This document shows positions 8,691-17,078 of a stretch of DNA of 64,000 nucleotides, piece by piece (position 1 is the first letter of the stretch; each line of letters opens with the position of its first letter). Origin of the DNA: Paenibacillus tuaregi (lineage in GTDB: Bacteria; Bacillota; Bacilli; Paenibacillales; Paenibacillaceae). Location of the stretch: contig NZ_LT575476.1 in assembly GCF_900086655.1 (NCBI RefSeq), positions 4,168,543-4,232,542 on the forward strand, given 5' to 3'. The position numbers and the translations under genes are program-made. The notes under the pieces were generated by a model. It was given only the letters and a program-made list of their open reading frames with translations, did not search any database and was not told the origin of the DNA.

Positions 8691-9814
8691 CCAGACGGAT
8701 CTCTAAGATGCTTATTGTACTGCTGCTTTCGGCCTGCCTGACCGGATGCTGGGATAGAGAATATCTGAAGGATCTGCACCTGGCTTACACGGCAGGTTTC
8801 GATCTTACGGAGGACGGCATGATCAAAGAAACGACGGAGTTAATTATTCCGCCCGAAAGCGAGCAGTCAACCACCAAGAACGAAGTTCACTCCAGTGTTG
8901 GATTCACACCGCGCAGCGCCTCAGATAATTTGAGAACCAAGGTACGCGGGAATATCCGGTTTAACAAAAATGGTTTTGTCATCATCGGGAAACCTCTGGC
9001 CCAGAAGGGGATCTCCCCTATCATGGATGTGAATTTCAGAGATCCCAGCAACCCGACATCTACTGTGCGGCTGATTATCACAGACACCAATTCCTCGGAT
9101 CTTTTTGAGCCTAAGATGGTCGGTGAACTGAAACTTGGAGAATTCATTAACGACAAAATCAAAAGCCTGGAGCAAATGAGTGTATTCTTCCCTGCTGAAA
9201 CGGTGGACACCGTCTTTCGCGCCATGATGGACCCGGGTCAGGATTTCGCTGTGCCCTTTCTCAGCAAAGAAGGGGACAACATTATTGCCAAAGGAGTGGC
9301 TCTCTTCCATGATGAATACTACTCCGGCATGCTGGACTATGAGAAGTCCGTAATGCTGGTTCTCCTGAAAGGCAAGAAAGGCAACAATGCACGGATTACC
9401 AAAAGAGTGGATACTGAAACGGGTCAGAAAGACAGAGGGACCATCACTATCAATGTCGGAAGAAAAAGAATAAAAAGAAAGTTTGACGTTAAAGTCAATG
9501 ACAAAGGAGAGGTTGAAGTTGACCTGAAACTGAACCTTCAGGCCGTAGTTGAAGAATATACCGGTGGCCGCAAGCTGGACGAACCCGAAATTAAGAAGAT
9601 CAACCAGGATCTATCCGAAATGTTAACCAAAGATGCGGAAACCGTGCTCCATGAAATCCAGAAGGCCAATTCAGACGTCCTCGGCGTTGGCAGAAAGCTC
9701 ATTGCCTATCACAATAAAGAGTGGAAGACAATGAATTGGTCTGAGGATTACCGGAAAGTGCGGTTCCGCCCTCAGGTCGAGGTCAACATTGTGGATACCG
9801 GTATTCTTCAATAA
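8687..9814 (+). CDS. Spore germination lipoprotein, GerC family (copy 1)
   Basis: A 375-residue lipoprotein. The N-terminus has a basic start, a hydrophobic core and the lipobox LTGC with the lipidated cysteine at residue 21, then the GCWDRE motif usual in GerAC proteins. It anchors to the outer face of the inner spore membrane as the C subunit of the receptor. It overlaps the B gene by 4 nt. A terminator follows at 9852-9877. The last 300 nt or so are almost identical at DNA level to copy 2. Confidence 0.93.
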   Translation: MTRRISKMLIVLLLSACLTGCWDREYLKDLHLAYTAGFDLTEDGMIKETTELIIPPESEQSTTKNEVHSSVGFTPRSASDNLRTKVRGNIRFNKNGFVIIGKPLAQKGISPIMDVNFRDPSNPTSTVRLIITDTNSSDLFEPKMVGELKLGEFINDKIKSLEQMSVFFPAETVDTVFRAMMDPGQDFAVPFLSKEGDNIIAKGVALFHDEYYSGMLDYEKSVMLVLLKGKKGNNARITKRVDTETGQKDRGTITINVGRKRIKRKFDVKVNDKGEVEVDLKLNLQAVVEEYTGGRKLDEPEIKKINQDLSEMLTKDAETVLHEIQKANSDVLGVGRKLIAYHNKEWKTMNWSEDYRKVRFRPQVEVNIVDTGILQ

Positions 9815-9851
9815 TTCAGGCATTTGGACTCTAAGATAAGCAGAGAACAGG

Positions 9852-9877
9852 CCCCTTGAGAAGATCAAGGGGGTTTT
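9852..9877 (+). terminator. Terminator after germination operon 1
   Basis: CCCCTTGA (9852-9859) pairs with TCAAGGGG (9865-9872) around a 5-nt loop and is followed by GTTTT. Confidence 0.8.
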
Positions 9878-9933
9878 GCCGTTCCCGGATGTACCGGAAT
9901 ATTTTACAAACCTTCCGGGAACAGTACGGTTAA

Positions 9934-10086
9934 ATGACTGACGAGCCCAAATACATCCGGTACTCTTCTCTACCTGGAATCTCTTATTGATCTCATGCTT
10001 ATTGAGCGGAATTGGGCTCATTCTGGGATACCTTTGCGCAGTTTCCGATCTGGAATTTGTGGAAGAAGCCGGATTCTCCCGGCTAA
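9934..10086 (+). pseudogene. Collapsed remnant of a second GerA-type A-subunit gene
   Basis: Sequence from about 9893 to 10132 matches the intact A gene in separate blocks. The leader (9893-9938) matches 6064-6109. 9945-10013 matches 6237-6306. A 15-nt block (10014-10028) matches 6405-6419 at 14 positions. 10026 onward matches the 3' end from about 7488. Everything else, over 1.2 kb, is missing. The old ATG (9934) is now out of frame and stops after 18 codons, and the terminal KGN codons are cut by a new TAA (10084-10086). The B and C genes behind it are intact. Confidence 0.85.
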
Positions 10087-10132
10087 GGAAGCTAACCCAT
10101 CGATGATACCCTGAACTAAGGAGGAACTGCTG

Positions 10133-11227
10133 TTGGCTCAAAAAGAAAAAATGATATCAAGGGACCAGCTTTTCCTAGTCATTATCCAGGCGCAAATCGG
10201 AGTAGGGGTTCTATCCCTTCCTTATAAACTGAATAATACCGTCAAAGGTGGCGGAACTCTATCCGTACTTATAGCCGGGATGACCACCCAAATGATTATT
10301 ATCCTGATGTGGGCCATCATGAGGAAGTTCCCTGGGCTCAGTCTATATAACATCTGCCTTAAGCTTTTCGGGAAATTTATAGGACGGATCTTCATCATAG
10401 CCTATATCGGATACTTCGTTCTTCTCGGGGCCAATGTCATGCTCAGTGCCGTCGAGCTGCTGCACCGGTGGCTGCTGCAATCTACGCCCCGATGGGTCAC
10501 ACTGGCTCTGTTCTCCGCCATGACCATGTATCTCGCCAAAGAGAAGCTTACGACTATAGTCAGGTTCTACGCCTTGGCCACTCTCTTGTTCATTCCCTTA
10601 ATTCTGCTCATCAGTTACGGACTTACCCAGGCCCATATGGAGTATATGTTCCCTCTGATGGAAAAGGGACTTTTTAATATCATTAAGGGGGCTAAAGAAA
10701 GTGCCATTTCTATGTACGGTTTCGAAATCATGCTGCTTATCTATCCCTTTTCGGAAGGAACGGACAAACAGAGGCTTTTTACAATCAGTATGGCCAACCT
10801 GTTTGTCACCCTGTTCTATGTATTTGTCGTGGCAACCTGTCTGACGGTATTTAATTCCGAACAGTTGAAGTTCATTCCCGAACCAGTCATCTATTTGGTG
10901 AAATCCCTTAACTTCTACATCGTGGACCGTGCAGACGTCCTGTTCCTGCCCATTTGGGCTATTACACTCGTATGCTCTATCGTCTACTATTGTTATGGTG
11001 CCGCGATTGGGATGAGCGTTCTGTTCGGTAAAAAGGAACACAGGCCGTTCACCCCTTTGGTTAAAGTTTTAACTTTTTCGATTGCCCTTGCCCCCATGAC
11101 CCCGGCTGCTGTTCACAAGCTGGATAAGATTTCAGAGTACACTGCCTATCTGTTTCTTGCCGGCCTGCCGCTGATTATATATATATTCTCACTCTTTATG
11201 AGCAAAAAGACAGGTGAGCCCGCATGA
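10133..11227 (+). CDS. Spore germination permease, GerB family (copy 2)
   Basis: A 364-residue polytopic B subunit, a close duplicate of the protein at 7596. It starts with TTG at 10133 behind AAGGAGG (10118-10124), and overlaps the next gene by 4 nt. Its own A-subunit gene has been reduced to a remnant just upstream, so it may assemble with the A subunit of copy 1 or may no longer work; which is unknown. The frame is intact throughout, suggesting continued selection. Confidence 0.92.
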   Translation: MAQKEKMISRDQLFLVIIQAQIGVGVLSLPYKLNNTVKGGGTLSVLIAGMTTQMIIILMWAIMRKFPGLSLYNICLKLFGKFIGRIFIIAYIGYFVLLGANVMLSAVELLHRWLLQSTPRWVTLALFSAMTMYLAKEKLTTIVRFYALATLLFIPLILLISYGLTQAHMEYMFPLMEKGLFNIIKGAKESAISMYGFEIMLLIYPFSEGTDKQRLFTISMANLFVTLFYVFVVATCLTVFNSEQLKFIPEPVIYLVKSLNFYIVDRADVLFLPIWAITLVCSIVYYCYGAAIGMSVLFGKKEHRPFTPLVKVLTFSIALAPMTPAAVHKLDKISEYTAYLFLAGLPLIIYIFSLFMSKKTGEPA

Positions 11228-12351
11228 CCAGACGAATCTCTATATTTCTTATTGTAATGCTGCTTTCGGTCTGCCTGACCGGATGCTGGGACAGGGAATA
11301 TCTGAAGGATCTGCACCTGGCCTACACGGCAGGGTACGATCTTAGTGACGAAGGCATACTCCAAGAGACCGTGGAGTTGATTATTCCGCCCGAGAACGAA
11401 CAGTTAAACACCAAGAACGAAGTTCACACCAGCGTTGGGATAACGGCTCGCAGCGCCTCAGATAATCTGAGAACCAAGGTACGCGGGAATATCCGGTTTA
11501 ACAAGTACGGCTTTCTCCTCATCGGGAAATCTTTGGCTCAAAAGGGAATCTCTCCGATTATGGATGTGAATTTCAGAGATCCCAGCAACCCGACATCCAA
11601 TGTGCGGCTGCTGATCGCGGATGGAAAGGCCTCGGATCTTTTTGAGCCTAAGATGGTCGGTGAACTGAAACTCGGGGAATTCATCAACGACAAAATCAAA
11701 AGCCTGGAGCAGATGAGTGTATTCTTCCCTGCTGAAACGATGGACACCGTCTTTCGCGCCATGATGGATCCGGGTCAGGATTTCGCTGTGCCCTATCTTG
11801 CTAAAGAAGGGGACAACATTGTCACCAAAGGCATTGCGCTGTTCCATAATGACCAATACACCGGCAGTCTGGACGTCGAAAAGGGCTTGATGCTGGTTCT
11901 CCTGAAAGGCAAAAAAGGCACCAACGCACGGATTACCAAAAGAGTGGATACTGAAACGGGTCAGAAAGACAGAGGGACCATCACCATCAATGTCGGAAGA
12001 AAAAGAATAAAAAGAAAGTATAACGTAAAAGTCAATGACCAAGGAGAGGTTGAAGTTGACCTGAAACTGAACCTTCAGGCCGTAGTTGAAGAATATACCG
12101 GTGGCCGCAAGCTGGACGAACCCGAAATTAAGAAGATCAACCAGGATCTATCCGAAATGTTAACCAAAGATGCGGAAACCGTGCTCCATGAAATCCAGAA
12201 GGCCAATTCAGACGTCCTCGGCGTTGGCAGAAAGCTCATTGCCTATCATAATAAAGAGTGGAAGACAATGAATTGGTCTGAGGATTACCGGAAAGTGCGG
12301 TTCCGCCCTCAGGTCGAGGTCAACATTGTGGATACCGGTATTCTTCAATAA
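11224..12351 (+). CDS. Spore germination lipoprotein, GerC family (copy 2)
   Basis: A 375-residue GerC lipoprotein with the same signal and lipobox (LTGC, C21) as copy 1. The N-terminal two thirds differ at many positions, while about residues 275-375 are identical in protein and nearly so in DNA, a mosaic that suggests recent gene conversion. It ends one nucleotide before the stop of the convergent galU gene, with no room for a separate terminator. Confidence 0.92.
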   Translation: MTRRISIFLIVMLLSVCLTGCWDREYLKDLHLAYTAGYDLSDEGILQETVELIIPPENEQLNTKNEVHTSVGITARSASDNLRTKVRGNIRFNKYGFLLIGKSLAQKGISPIMDVNFRDPSNPTSNVRLLIADGKASDLFEPKMVGELKLGEFINDKIKSLEQMSVFFPAETMDTVFRAMMDPGQDFAVPYLAKEGDNIVTKGIALFHNDQYTGSLDVEKGLMLVLLKGKKGTNARITKRVDTETGQKDRGTITINVGRKRIKRKYNVKVNDQGEVEVDLKLNLQAVVEEYTGGRKLDEPEIKKINQDLSEMLTKDAETVLHEIQKANSDVLGVGRKLIAYHNKEWKTMNWSEDYRKVRFRPQVEVNIVDTGILQ

Positions 12352-12352
12352 C

Positions 12353-13219
12353 TCAAGCGTTAACGAGCTGTTTCAAATAAGGAAGCAGAAGCGGAACCAG
12401 TTCCTTCTGCTGGAGCCCGATCTCAAGGGTAGCCTGAATATAGCCGAATTTATCCCCGATATCGTATCTTTTCCCGGCAAGTTCCAGGGCGAGCAGCCCT
12501 TCTCTGCCGCAAATTTCATGAAGCGCGTCGGTGAGCTGGTACTCTCCCCCGGCTCCACGCTCAATCTGCTCCAGAACCGAGAAGATCGACGGCTGGAGGA
12601 TGTACCGTCCCATTACGGCCATGCGCGATGGAGCAAGCTCTGGCGAAGGCTTCTCAATGAGCCCGTTCACGCTGTACAGACCGTCTGTCCCGTCTCCCGG
12701 ATGAATGATGCCGTACTTGCTTACATCTGGCAATGGGACAGGTTTAACACCAACGATGCTCTTGCCCGTCTCTTCAAATACCGTGACCATCTGCTTCAGC
12801 GCAGGCGGGTCAGAGACCATAATATCATCGCCAAGCAGCACGGCAAACGGCTCATCCCCGATGAATTGGCGGGCGCAGAGAATGGCATGGCCGAGGCCTA
12901 GCGGCTCCTTCTGCCGGATATAATGAATTCCGGCGAGCTCACTGATCGCTTCCACCTTATGAAGCAGCTCCTGGTTCCCCTTTTCCCTGAGGATACGCTC
13001 GAGTTCAATTGATTTATCAAAGTGGTCCTCAATGGATTTCTTATTCCGGCCTGTTACAATGATGATGCTTTCAATCCCGGCCTGCACGGCTTCCTCAACA
13101 ATATATTGGATAGCCGGCTTGTCTACAATCGGCAGCATTTCTTTGGGCTGCGCTTTGGTGGCAGGCAGGAACCTTGTGCCTAGTCCCGCCGCAGGAATTA
13201 CTGCTTTTCTGATTTTCAT
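12353..13219 (-). CDS. galU: UTP--glucose-1-phosphate uridylyltransferase
   Basis: A 288-residue nucleotidyltransferase that makes UDP-glucose from UTP and glucose 1-phosphate for glycan and envelope synthesis. The N-terminal AAGLGTRFLPATKAQPKEM (residues 8-26) is the nucleotide-binding signature of the GalU family. The start is the ATG at 13217-13219, with AAGGAG 8 nt before it; a longer reading frame runs back into the GtrA gene but has no support. It is last of a four-gene minus-strand operon (GT39, GT2, GtrA, GalU). Confidence 0.94.
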   Translation of the reverse strand: MKIRKAVIPAAGLGTRFLPATKAQPKEMLPIVDKPAIQYIVEEAVQAGIESIIIVTGRNKKSIEDHFDKSIELERILREKGNQELLHKVEAISELAGIHYIRQKEPLGLGHAILCARQFIGDEPFAVLLGDDIMVSDPPALKQMVTVFEETGKSIVGVKPVPLPDVSKYGIIHPGDGTDGLYSVNGLIEKPSPELAPSRMAVMGRYILQPSIFSVLEQIERGAGGEYQLTDALHEICGREGLLALELAGKRYDIGDKFGYIQATLEIGLQQKELVPLLLPYLKQLVNA

Positions 13220-13224
13220 GCCGT

Positions 13225-13626
13225 TCACTCCTTCTCTCTCTTGATCTGACGGGTAAATACGAAATAGCGGCTCCCCGCATAATTGATTAGAAGGCTGGCG
13301 GCAGTCGCTGCCAGCTTGCACAGGATAAGACTTATTCCTGATCTTCCATACATGAGCTTCAGCAGAAGTGAAGATACAGCCAGGGCCGCCAAATTAATCA
13401 GGATAAACCTGGGGATTTCCTGCTGTTTGTGGCCGCTCTCCTCACGGAAGGTCCATCTGCTGTTCAGCACATAGCTGTTAAGCACTCCGCAGCTGTAAGA
13501 GATGATCTGAGCCGGGATAGCCGGAAAGCCTCCAGTGATCAGAAGCGTAAATGTCCCCAGATCAATCCCCGTATTAAGCAGACCGACAATCCCAAACTTA
13601 ATCCACTGTTTAAGATTGCTGCTCAT
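13225..13626 (-). CDS. GtrA family membrane protein
   Basis: A 133-residue protein with four hydrophobic helices of the GtrA/DPMS family. Relatives help move polyprenyl-linked sugars across the membrane or anchor the partner GT2. The start codon overlaps the stop of the upstream GT2 gene (ATGA, 4 nt) and its stop lies 5 nt before galU, so translation is probably coupled. The pair with a DPM1-type GT2 and a GT39 enzyme implies transfer of a sugar via a lipid carrier to an extracytoplasmic acceptor. Confidence 0.9.
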   Translation of the reverse strand: MSSNLKQWIKFGIVGLLNTGIDLGTFTLLITGGFPAIPAQIISYSCGVLNSYVLNSRWTFREESGHKQQEIPRFILINLAALAVSSLLLKLMYGRSGISLILCKLAATAASLLINYAGSRYFVFTRQIKREKE

Positions 13627-14603
13627 ACCTTCGTTGTAAGCTCCTGCCGGGTGCTATTCCTGTCATCTTGAATACCGTGAAGTTCATTTACGATATACAG
13701 CGGCCGTCCCTTGGTCTCATCATAGACCCGGCCAATATATTCTCCGAGCACTCCCAGCATAATTAAGACAAATCCGTCAAAAACCAGCATAATTCCGATC
13801 AGGGAGGGCCAGCCTTTGCTGGTGGCCTCCGTGAATAATGCCAGATAGAGCACATACAGCAGATAAATAAATCCCATGGCCGATAGGGTAATCCCTGTAT
13901 AACCGGCCAGCTTGAGCGGCTTGTACGAGAAGGACATGATTCCGTCTAAGCTCAGCTTGATCATCCGTTTGAGCGGATACTTCGTCTCCCCGGCCAGACG
14001 CTCATCGCGTTCGTATTCGATTGCGGTCTGGCGGAAGCCAACCCAGCTCACCAGGCCGCGTACGAACCGGTTCTTCTCCGGGAGGAGCTTCATCTGCCGG
14101 ATCACCTTCTTGTCCATGAGCCGGAAATCACCCGTATCCACCGGGATATTGATTTCCGTAGAAGCCCGAAGCACCCGGTAGAACATGCTTGCCGACAGCT
14201 TCTTGAACAGAGTCTCTCCGTTTCGCTTCACCCGCTTGGCATAGACTACATCGTAGCCTTCCTTCCACTTCTCGATCATGGACAAAATCAGCTCCGGCGG
14301 GTCCTGCAGATCGGCATCAATTACGATGACCGCTTCCCCCAAGGCATAATCCATGCCAGCGGTAATGGCAATCTGATGACCGAAGTTCCGTGAGAAGTCA
14401 ATCAGCTTCACCGTCTCATCCCAGCAGCTGTAATCTTTAATAATCTCGGCACATTGATCCTTGCTGCCATCATTAACGAAAATCAGTTCATACGGCCCGT
14501 CGACACTGCCCATCACTTTCTTAAGCCGTCTATACGTTTCCTGAATAACGGCTTCTTCGTTATACATAGGGATAATGATCGAATACATCATTTGCGTACT
14601 CAT
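13623..14603 (-). CDS. Polyprenyl-phosphate glycosyltransferase (GT2, DPM1/GtrB-like)
   Basis: A 326-residue GT2 enzyme. The GT-A domain carries SIIIPMYNEE at the start and the metal-binding DADLQDPPE motif (about residues 90-100); two membrane helices follow near the C-terminus (about 225-285). This layout is that of polyprenyl-phosphate glucose/mannose synthases such as GtrB and B. subtilis YkcC. The ATG at 14601-14603 is chosen because GGAGG lies 9 nt before it; a TTG eight codons upstream overlaps that site. It probably makes the lipid-linked sugar donor used by the GT39 protein encoded upstream. Confidence 0.9.
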   Translation of the reverse strand: MSTQMMYSIIIPMYNEEAVIQETYRRLKKVMGSVDGPYELIFVNDGSKDQCAEIIKDYSCWDETVKLIDFSRNFGHQIAITAGMDYALGEAVIVIDADLQDPPELILSMIEKWKEGYDVVYAKRVKRNGETLFKKLSASMFYRVLRASTEINIPVDTGDFRLMDKKVIRQMKLLPEKNRFVRGLVSWVGFRQTAIEYERDERLAGETKYPLKRMIKLSLDGIMSFSYKPLKLAGYTGITLSAMGFIYLLYVLYLALFTEATSKGWPSLIGIMLVFDGFVLIMLGVLGEYIGRVYDETKGRPLYIVNELHGIQDDRNSTRQELTTKV

Positions 14604-14637
14604 CCGCTTAATCCTCCAATCCTCCAAGCTTTAGAAT

Positions 14638-16863
14638 TTAGTTCACACTTACCTCGTACAGCGTCATATTGCCATCCGGACCATTCTGAACCGCTCCCGA
14701 ATCCGCCTGATTGTCTGTCGTCCCATTCCATTCGCTGGATGGAATCTCAGTACCGTGCTCCTTGATCCATGAGGTAATCTCGGTGCTGCCGCCCCGGCCT
14801 CCCATACCGCCGCCAACCAGAAAATACTTGACCTTATTGCTCTTCACCATAGCTTCGAGCTTCTCCGTGGTATACACCGGATCGGAGCCCGAGAACCCGC
14901 CCATAATGATGACGGATTGTCCTTCATCAATCATGTAAGGGGCCGCCGTACCGTAATTATTTGTAGCGAACAGATACGTCTGTCCGGTGTTGTTCTTCTT
15001 TAGATAAGCAAGCAGTTTGACATTAACCTGCCCGCTCTCACCTCCACGGCCTCCGTCCATCCGGAAATCTGATCTAGTACTATCTAATGAAGCTGCTGAT
15101 CCAGCTGTACGATCTGACCCTGCTGGAGCCGTATCTCCAGAACTGCGGCTGTCTTCAGAAATGCCGCTATTACCTTCAGCATTCATTCCCGGAGGGGTCA
15201 TGCCGCCCGGCCCGCCATCTCCAGGGAAGCCCATGCCCCGGCCATCGGCTGTTCCAGGCCCAGCCTGGGGAATCATACTATTCAAGCCATAGGTGATTGG
15301 GGTTAGTGCCCAGTAAGCCGGACCGATAAGCAGCACCAGCAGTCCCGCCATCACAGCCGCCTGTTTCCAGGCTTTTTCCTGACTGCGGATTAGGATCAGG
15401 AGAACGGCAGCTGCTATACCAGCAGCAGCGATCAGGATAGACCAGCCCGTACCGATTGTGCTGTCGTAGGCCTGAACGATGTAATATTGGAAGGCGGCTG
15501 TAAGCACGATTGAAATTGGAAGAAGCCAAGTCTGCCAGCCATCCCGTTCGCGGTATGCCTTCCACATCGCCATGAAGCCAGCCCCGGCAAGCGCCGCAAT
15601 CGGTGGAGCGAGCATAATAAGATAATAATGATGGAAGAACCCGGCTATGCTGAAGAAGACCATCGCCGGTCCCAGCCATGCAAGCCAGAATAGACCTTCT
15701 TTATGTTTCTGTGTGATCTGGTTTCTGCGGATTCCCGCGAAGAAGGCAATCAGACCGAATAGTACAAAAGGAAGAAGCCAGCTGGCCTGACCCGACAGCT
15801 CGGTCTGGAACAAACGCAGCGCGCCCGGTGTACCGGTACCGAAGCTGCCTCCCATGCCTCCACCACCGCCGTCCCGGCCGTTATCGCCAAAAGGAGGCTG
15901 CCCTTGGCCATTCCAGGAAGTCCGTCCAGTCTGACCAGTTCCGCCGGCAGGAGAAGTCTGACTGCTGCCGGACTGCGGATTGGTGCTTGGCGGAGTGCTG
16001 CCTGCACTCATATCATCCCCCGCAGAAGCACCTGAATTAGAGGTTCCAGGAGTCATTCCTCTCCCTCCACCTTGGTTCCCTGTGAGACGGGAGACGCCGT
16101 TATAGCCGAAGGCCAGTTCCAAAACGGAGTTCGTCTGGCTGCTGCCTATGTAGGGACGCTGGTCCTTGGATATCGAGTCCACTGTAACGGCCCAAGAAAG
16201 GGACACTGCAATCAGAACCGCCGTGGAGCCGGCAAGGATGCCCAGCTTTCTTTTCCAATTCACCTTGGCCGCCAGGAGATAGAACAGATAAAACGCTGGA
16301 GCCACCATATAAGCCTGAAGCATCTTCATATTAAAGCCGACTCCAATCATGGCAAAGGCCCCAAGCATACAGCCCACACTGTTGTTGCGAATTCCCTTAA
16401 ATAAGAACCAAGCCCCCAGCAGCAGGGTAAATACAAGCATACTGTCAATATTATTGGTCCGGCTGACCGCGACGGCTACAGGCATGAGAGCCATCACAAG
16501 CGCAGAAATCCGGGCCGCTGCAAGGCCAAACGTCGGCTTAACCAGGAAATAGATCAGCAGAACGGAGCCTATCCCCGCCAAAGCTTGAGGAAGTATGACA
16601 CTCCAGCCATGCAAGCCAAAGATATAAGCGCTTATGGTCTGAATCCAGAATGTAACCGGCGGTTTGTCCACCGTCACCGAGCCTGCCGAATCCAGCGACC
16701 CGTAAAAAAAGTTGTGAAAGTTCTGCAGCATGCTCGCCACCGCTGTGGTGTAATAAGTGTTCGCATACTTGTCATTCCAAATGCCGTACAAATTTAGAAA
16801 AGCGGCAAGCAGGACAATCAGAATCATTATTTTATCCGTGCAAATCTTCTTAAGCAGTTTCAT
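14638..16863 (-). CDS. GT39/ArnT-like glycosyltransferase (YkcB-like)
   Basis: A 741-residue multi-helix membrane protein of the PMT_2/ArnT superfamily, which moves a sugar from a polyprenyl phosphate onto an acceptor on the outer face of the membrane. It resembles B. subtilis YkcB. Two long Gly/Ser/Pro-rich segments (about residues 285-360 and 545-620) break the membrane domain and the C-terminal extracytoplasmic domain. It is first in its operon; a plausible AAGGGAG site precedes the ATG. The divergent response regulator/kinase pair and the CTGAAT repeats between them suggest direct control. Confidence 0.88.
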   Translation of the reverse strand: MKLLKKICTDKIMILIVLLAAFLNLYGIWNDKYANTYYTTAVASMLQNFHNFFYGSLDSAGSVTVDKPPVTFWIQTISAYIFGLHGWSVILPQALAGIGSVLLIYFLVKPTFGLAAARISALVMALMPVAVAVSRTNNIDSMLVFTLLLGAWFLFKGIRNNSVGCMLGAFAMIGVGFNMKMLQAYMVAPAFYLFYLLAAKVNWKRKLGILAGSTAVLIAVSLSWAVTVDSISKDQRPYIGSSQTNSVLELAFGYNGVSRLTGNQGGGRGMTPGTSNSGASAGDDMSAGSTPPSTNPQSGSSQTSPAGGTGQTGRTSWNGQGQPPFGDNGRDGGGGGMGGSFGTGTPGALRLFQTELSGQASWLLPFVLFGLIAFFAGIRRNQITQKHKEGLFWLAWLGPAMVFFSIAGFFHHYYLIMLAPPIAALAGAGFMAMWKAYRERDGWQTWLLPISIVLTAAFQYYIVQAYDSTIGTGWSILIAAAGIAAAVLLILIRSQEKAWKQAAVMAGLLVLLIGPAYWALTPITYGLNSMIPQAGPGTADGRGMGFPGDGGPGGMTPPGMNAEGNSGISEDSRSSGDTAPAGSDRTAGSAASLDSTRSDFRMDGGRGGESGQVNVKLLAYLKKNNTGQTYLFATNNYGTAAPYMIDEGQSVIIMGGFSGSDPVYTTEKLEAMVKSNKVKYFLVGGGMGGRGGSTEITSWIKEHGTEIPSSEWNGTTDNQADSGAVQNGPDGNMTLYEVSVN

Positions 16864-16923
16864 AACTCAAATTCACTCCCTTGTTTATCCTGAGCCCATT
16901 GTGCCATCCTTAACTGAACCCAG

Positions 16924-17000
16924 ATTGAATCCCCGCTGAATGTTCGCTGAATATTCGGACAGGGAGTCATTCATACCTGCTTTTTCAGACAAAATTCAGA
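16924..17000. promoter_or_regulatory. Array of CTGAAT direct repeats with 11-bp period
   Basis: Between the divergent GT39 operon and the two-component genes, TGAAT cores recur every 11 bp on the plus strand: ATTGAAT (16924-16930), GCTGAAT (16935-16941) and GCTGAAT (16946-16952). The same motif recurs on the minus strand at 16984-17000 (TCTGAAT-N4-TCTGAA). An 11-bp direct-repeat spacing is typical of OmpR/PhoB-family regulators, so this is probably where the neighbouring regulator binds. Confidence 0.6.
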
Positions 17001-17078
17001 TAAATCACCGATAATAAGATTAATATATAAGTTGAACTTAAGAATTACCATTAAGCCTCAGAGAGGAAGATCCCACAA

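Noticed and set aside
9671-10141. Open frame of 156 codons on the minus strand across the gerA remnant
   Set aside because: It runs antisense through the end of gerC copy 1 and the remnant, has no ribosome binding site, and its readable parts are reverse-frame echoes of those genes.
13220-13321. N-terminal extension of GalU
   Set aside because: It overlaps the GtrA gene; the ATG at 13219 has a good ribosome binding site and begins the conserved nucleotide-binding segment.
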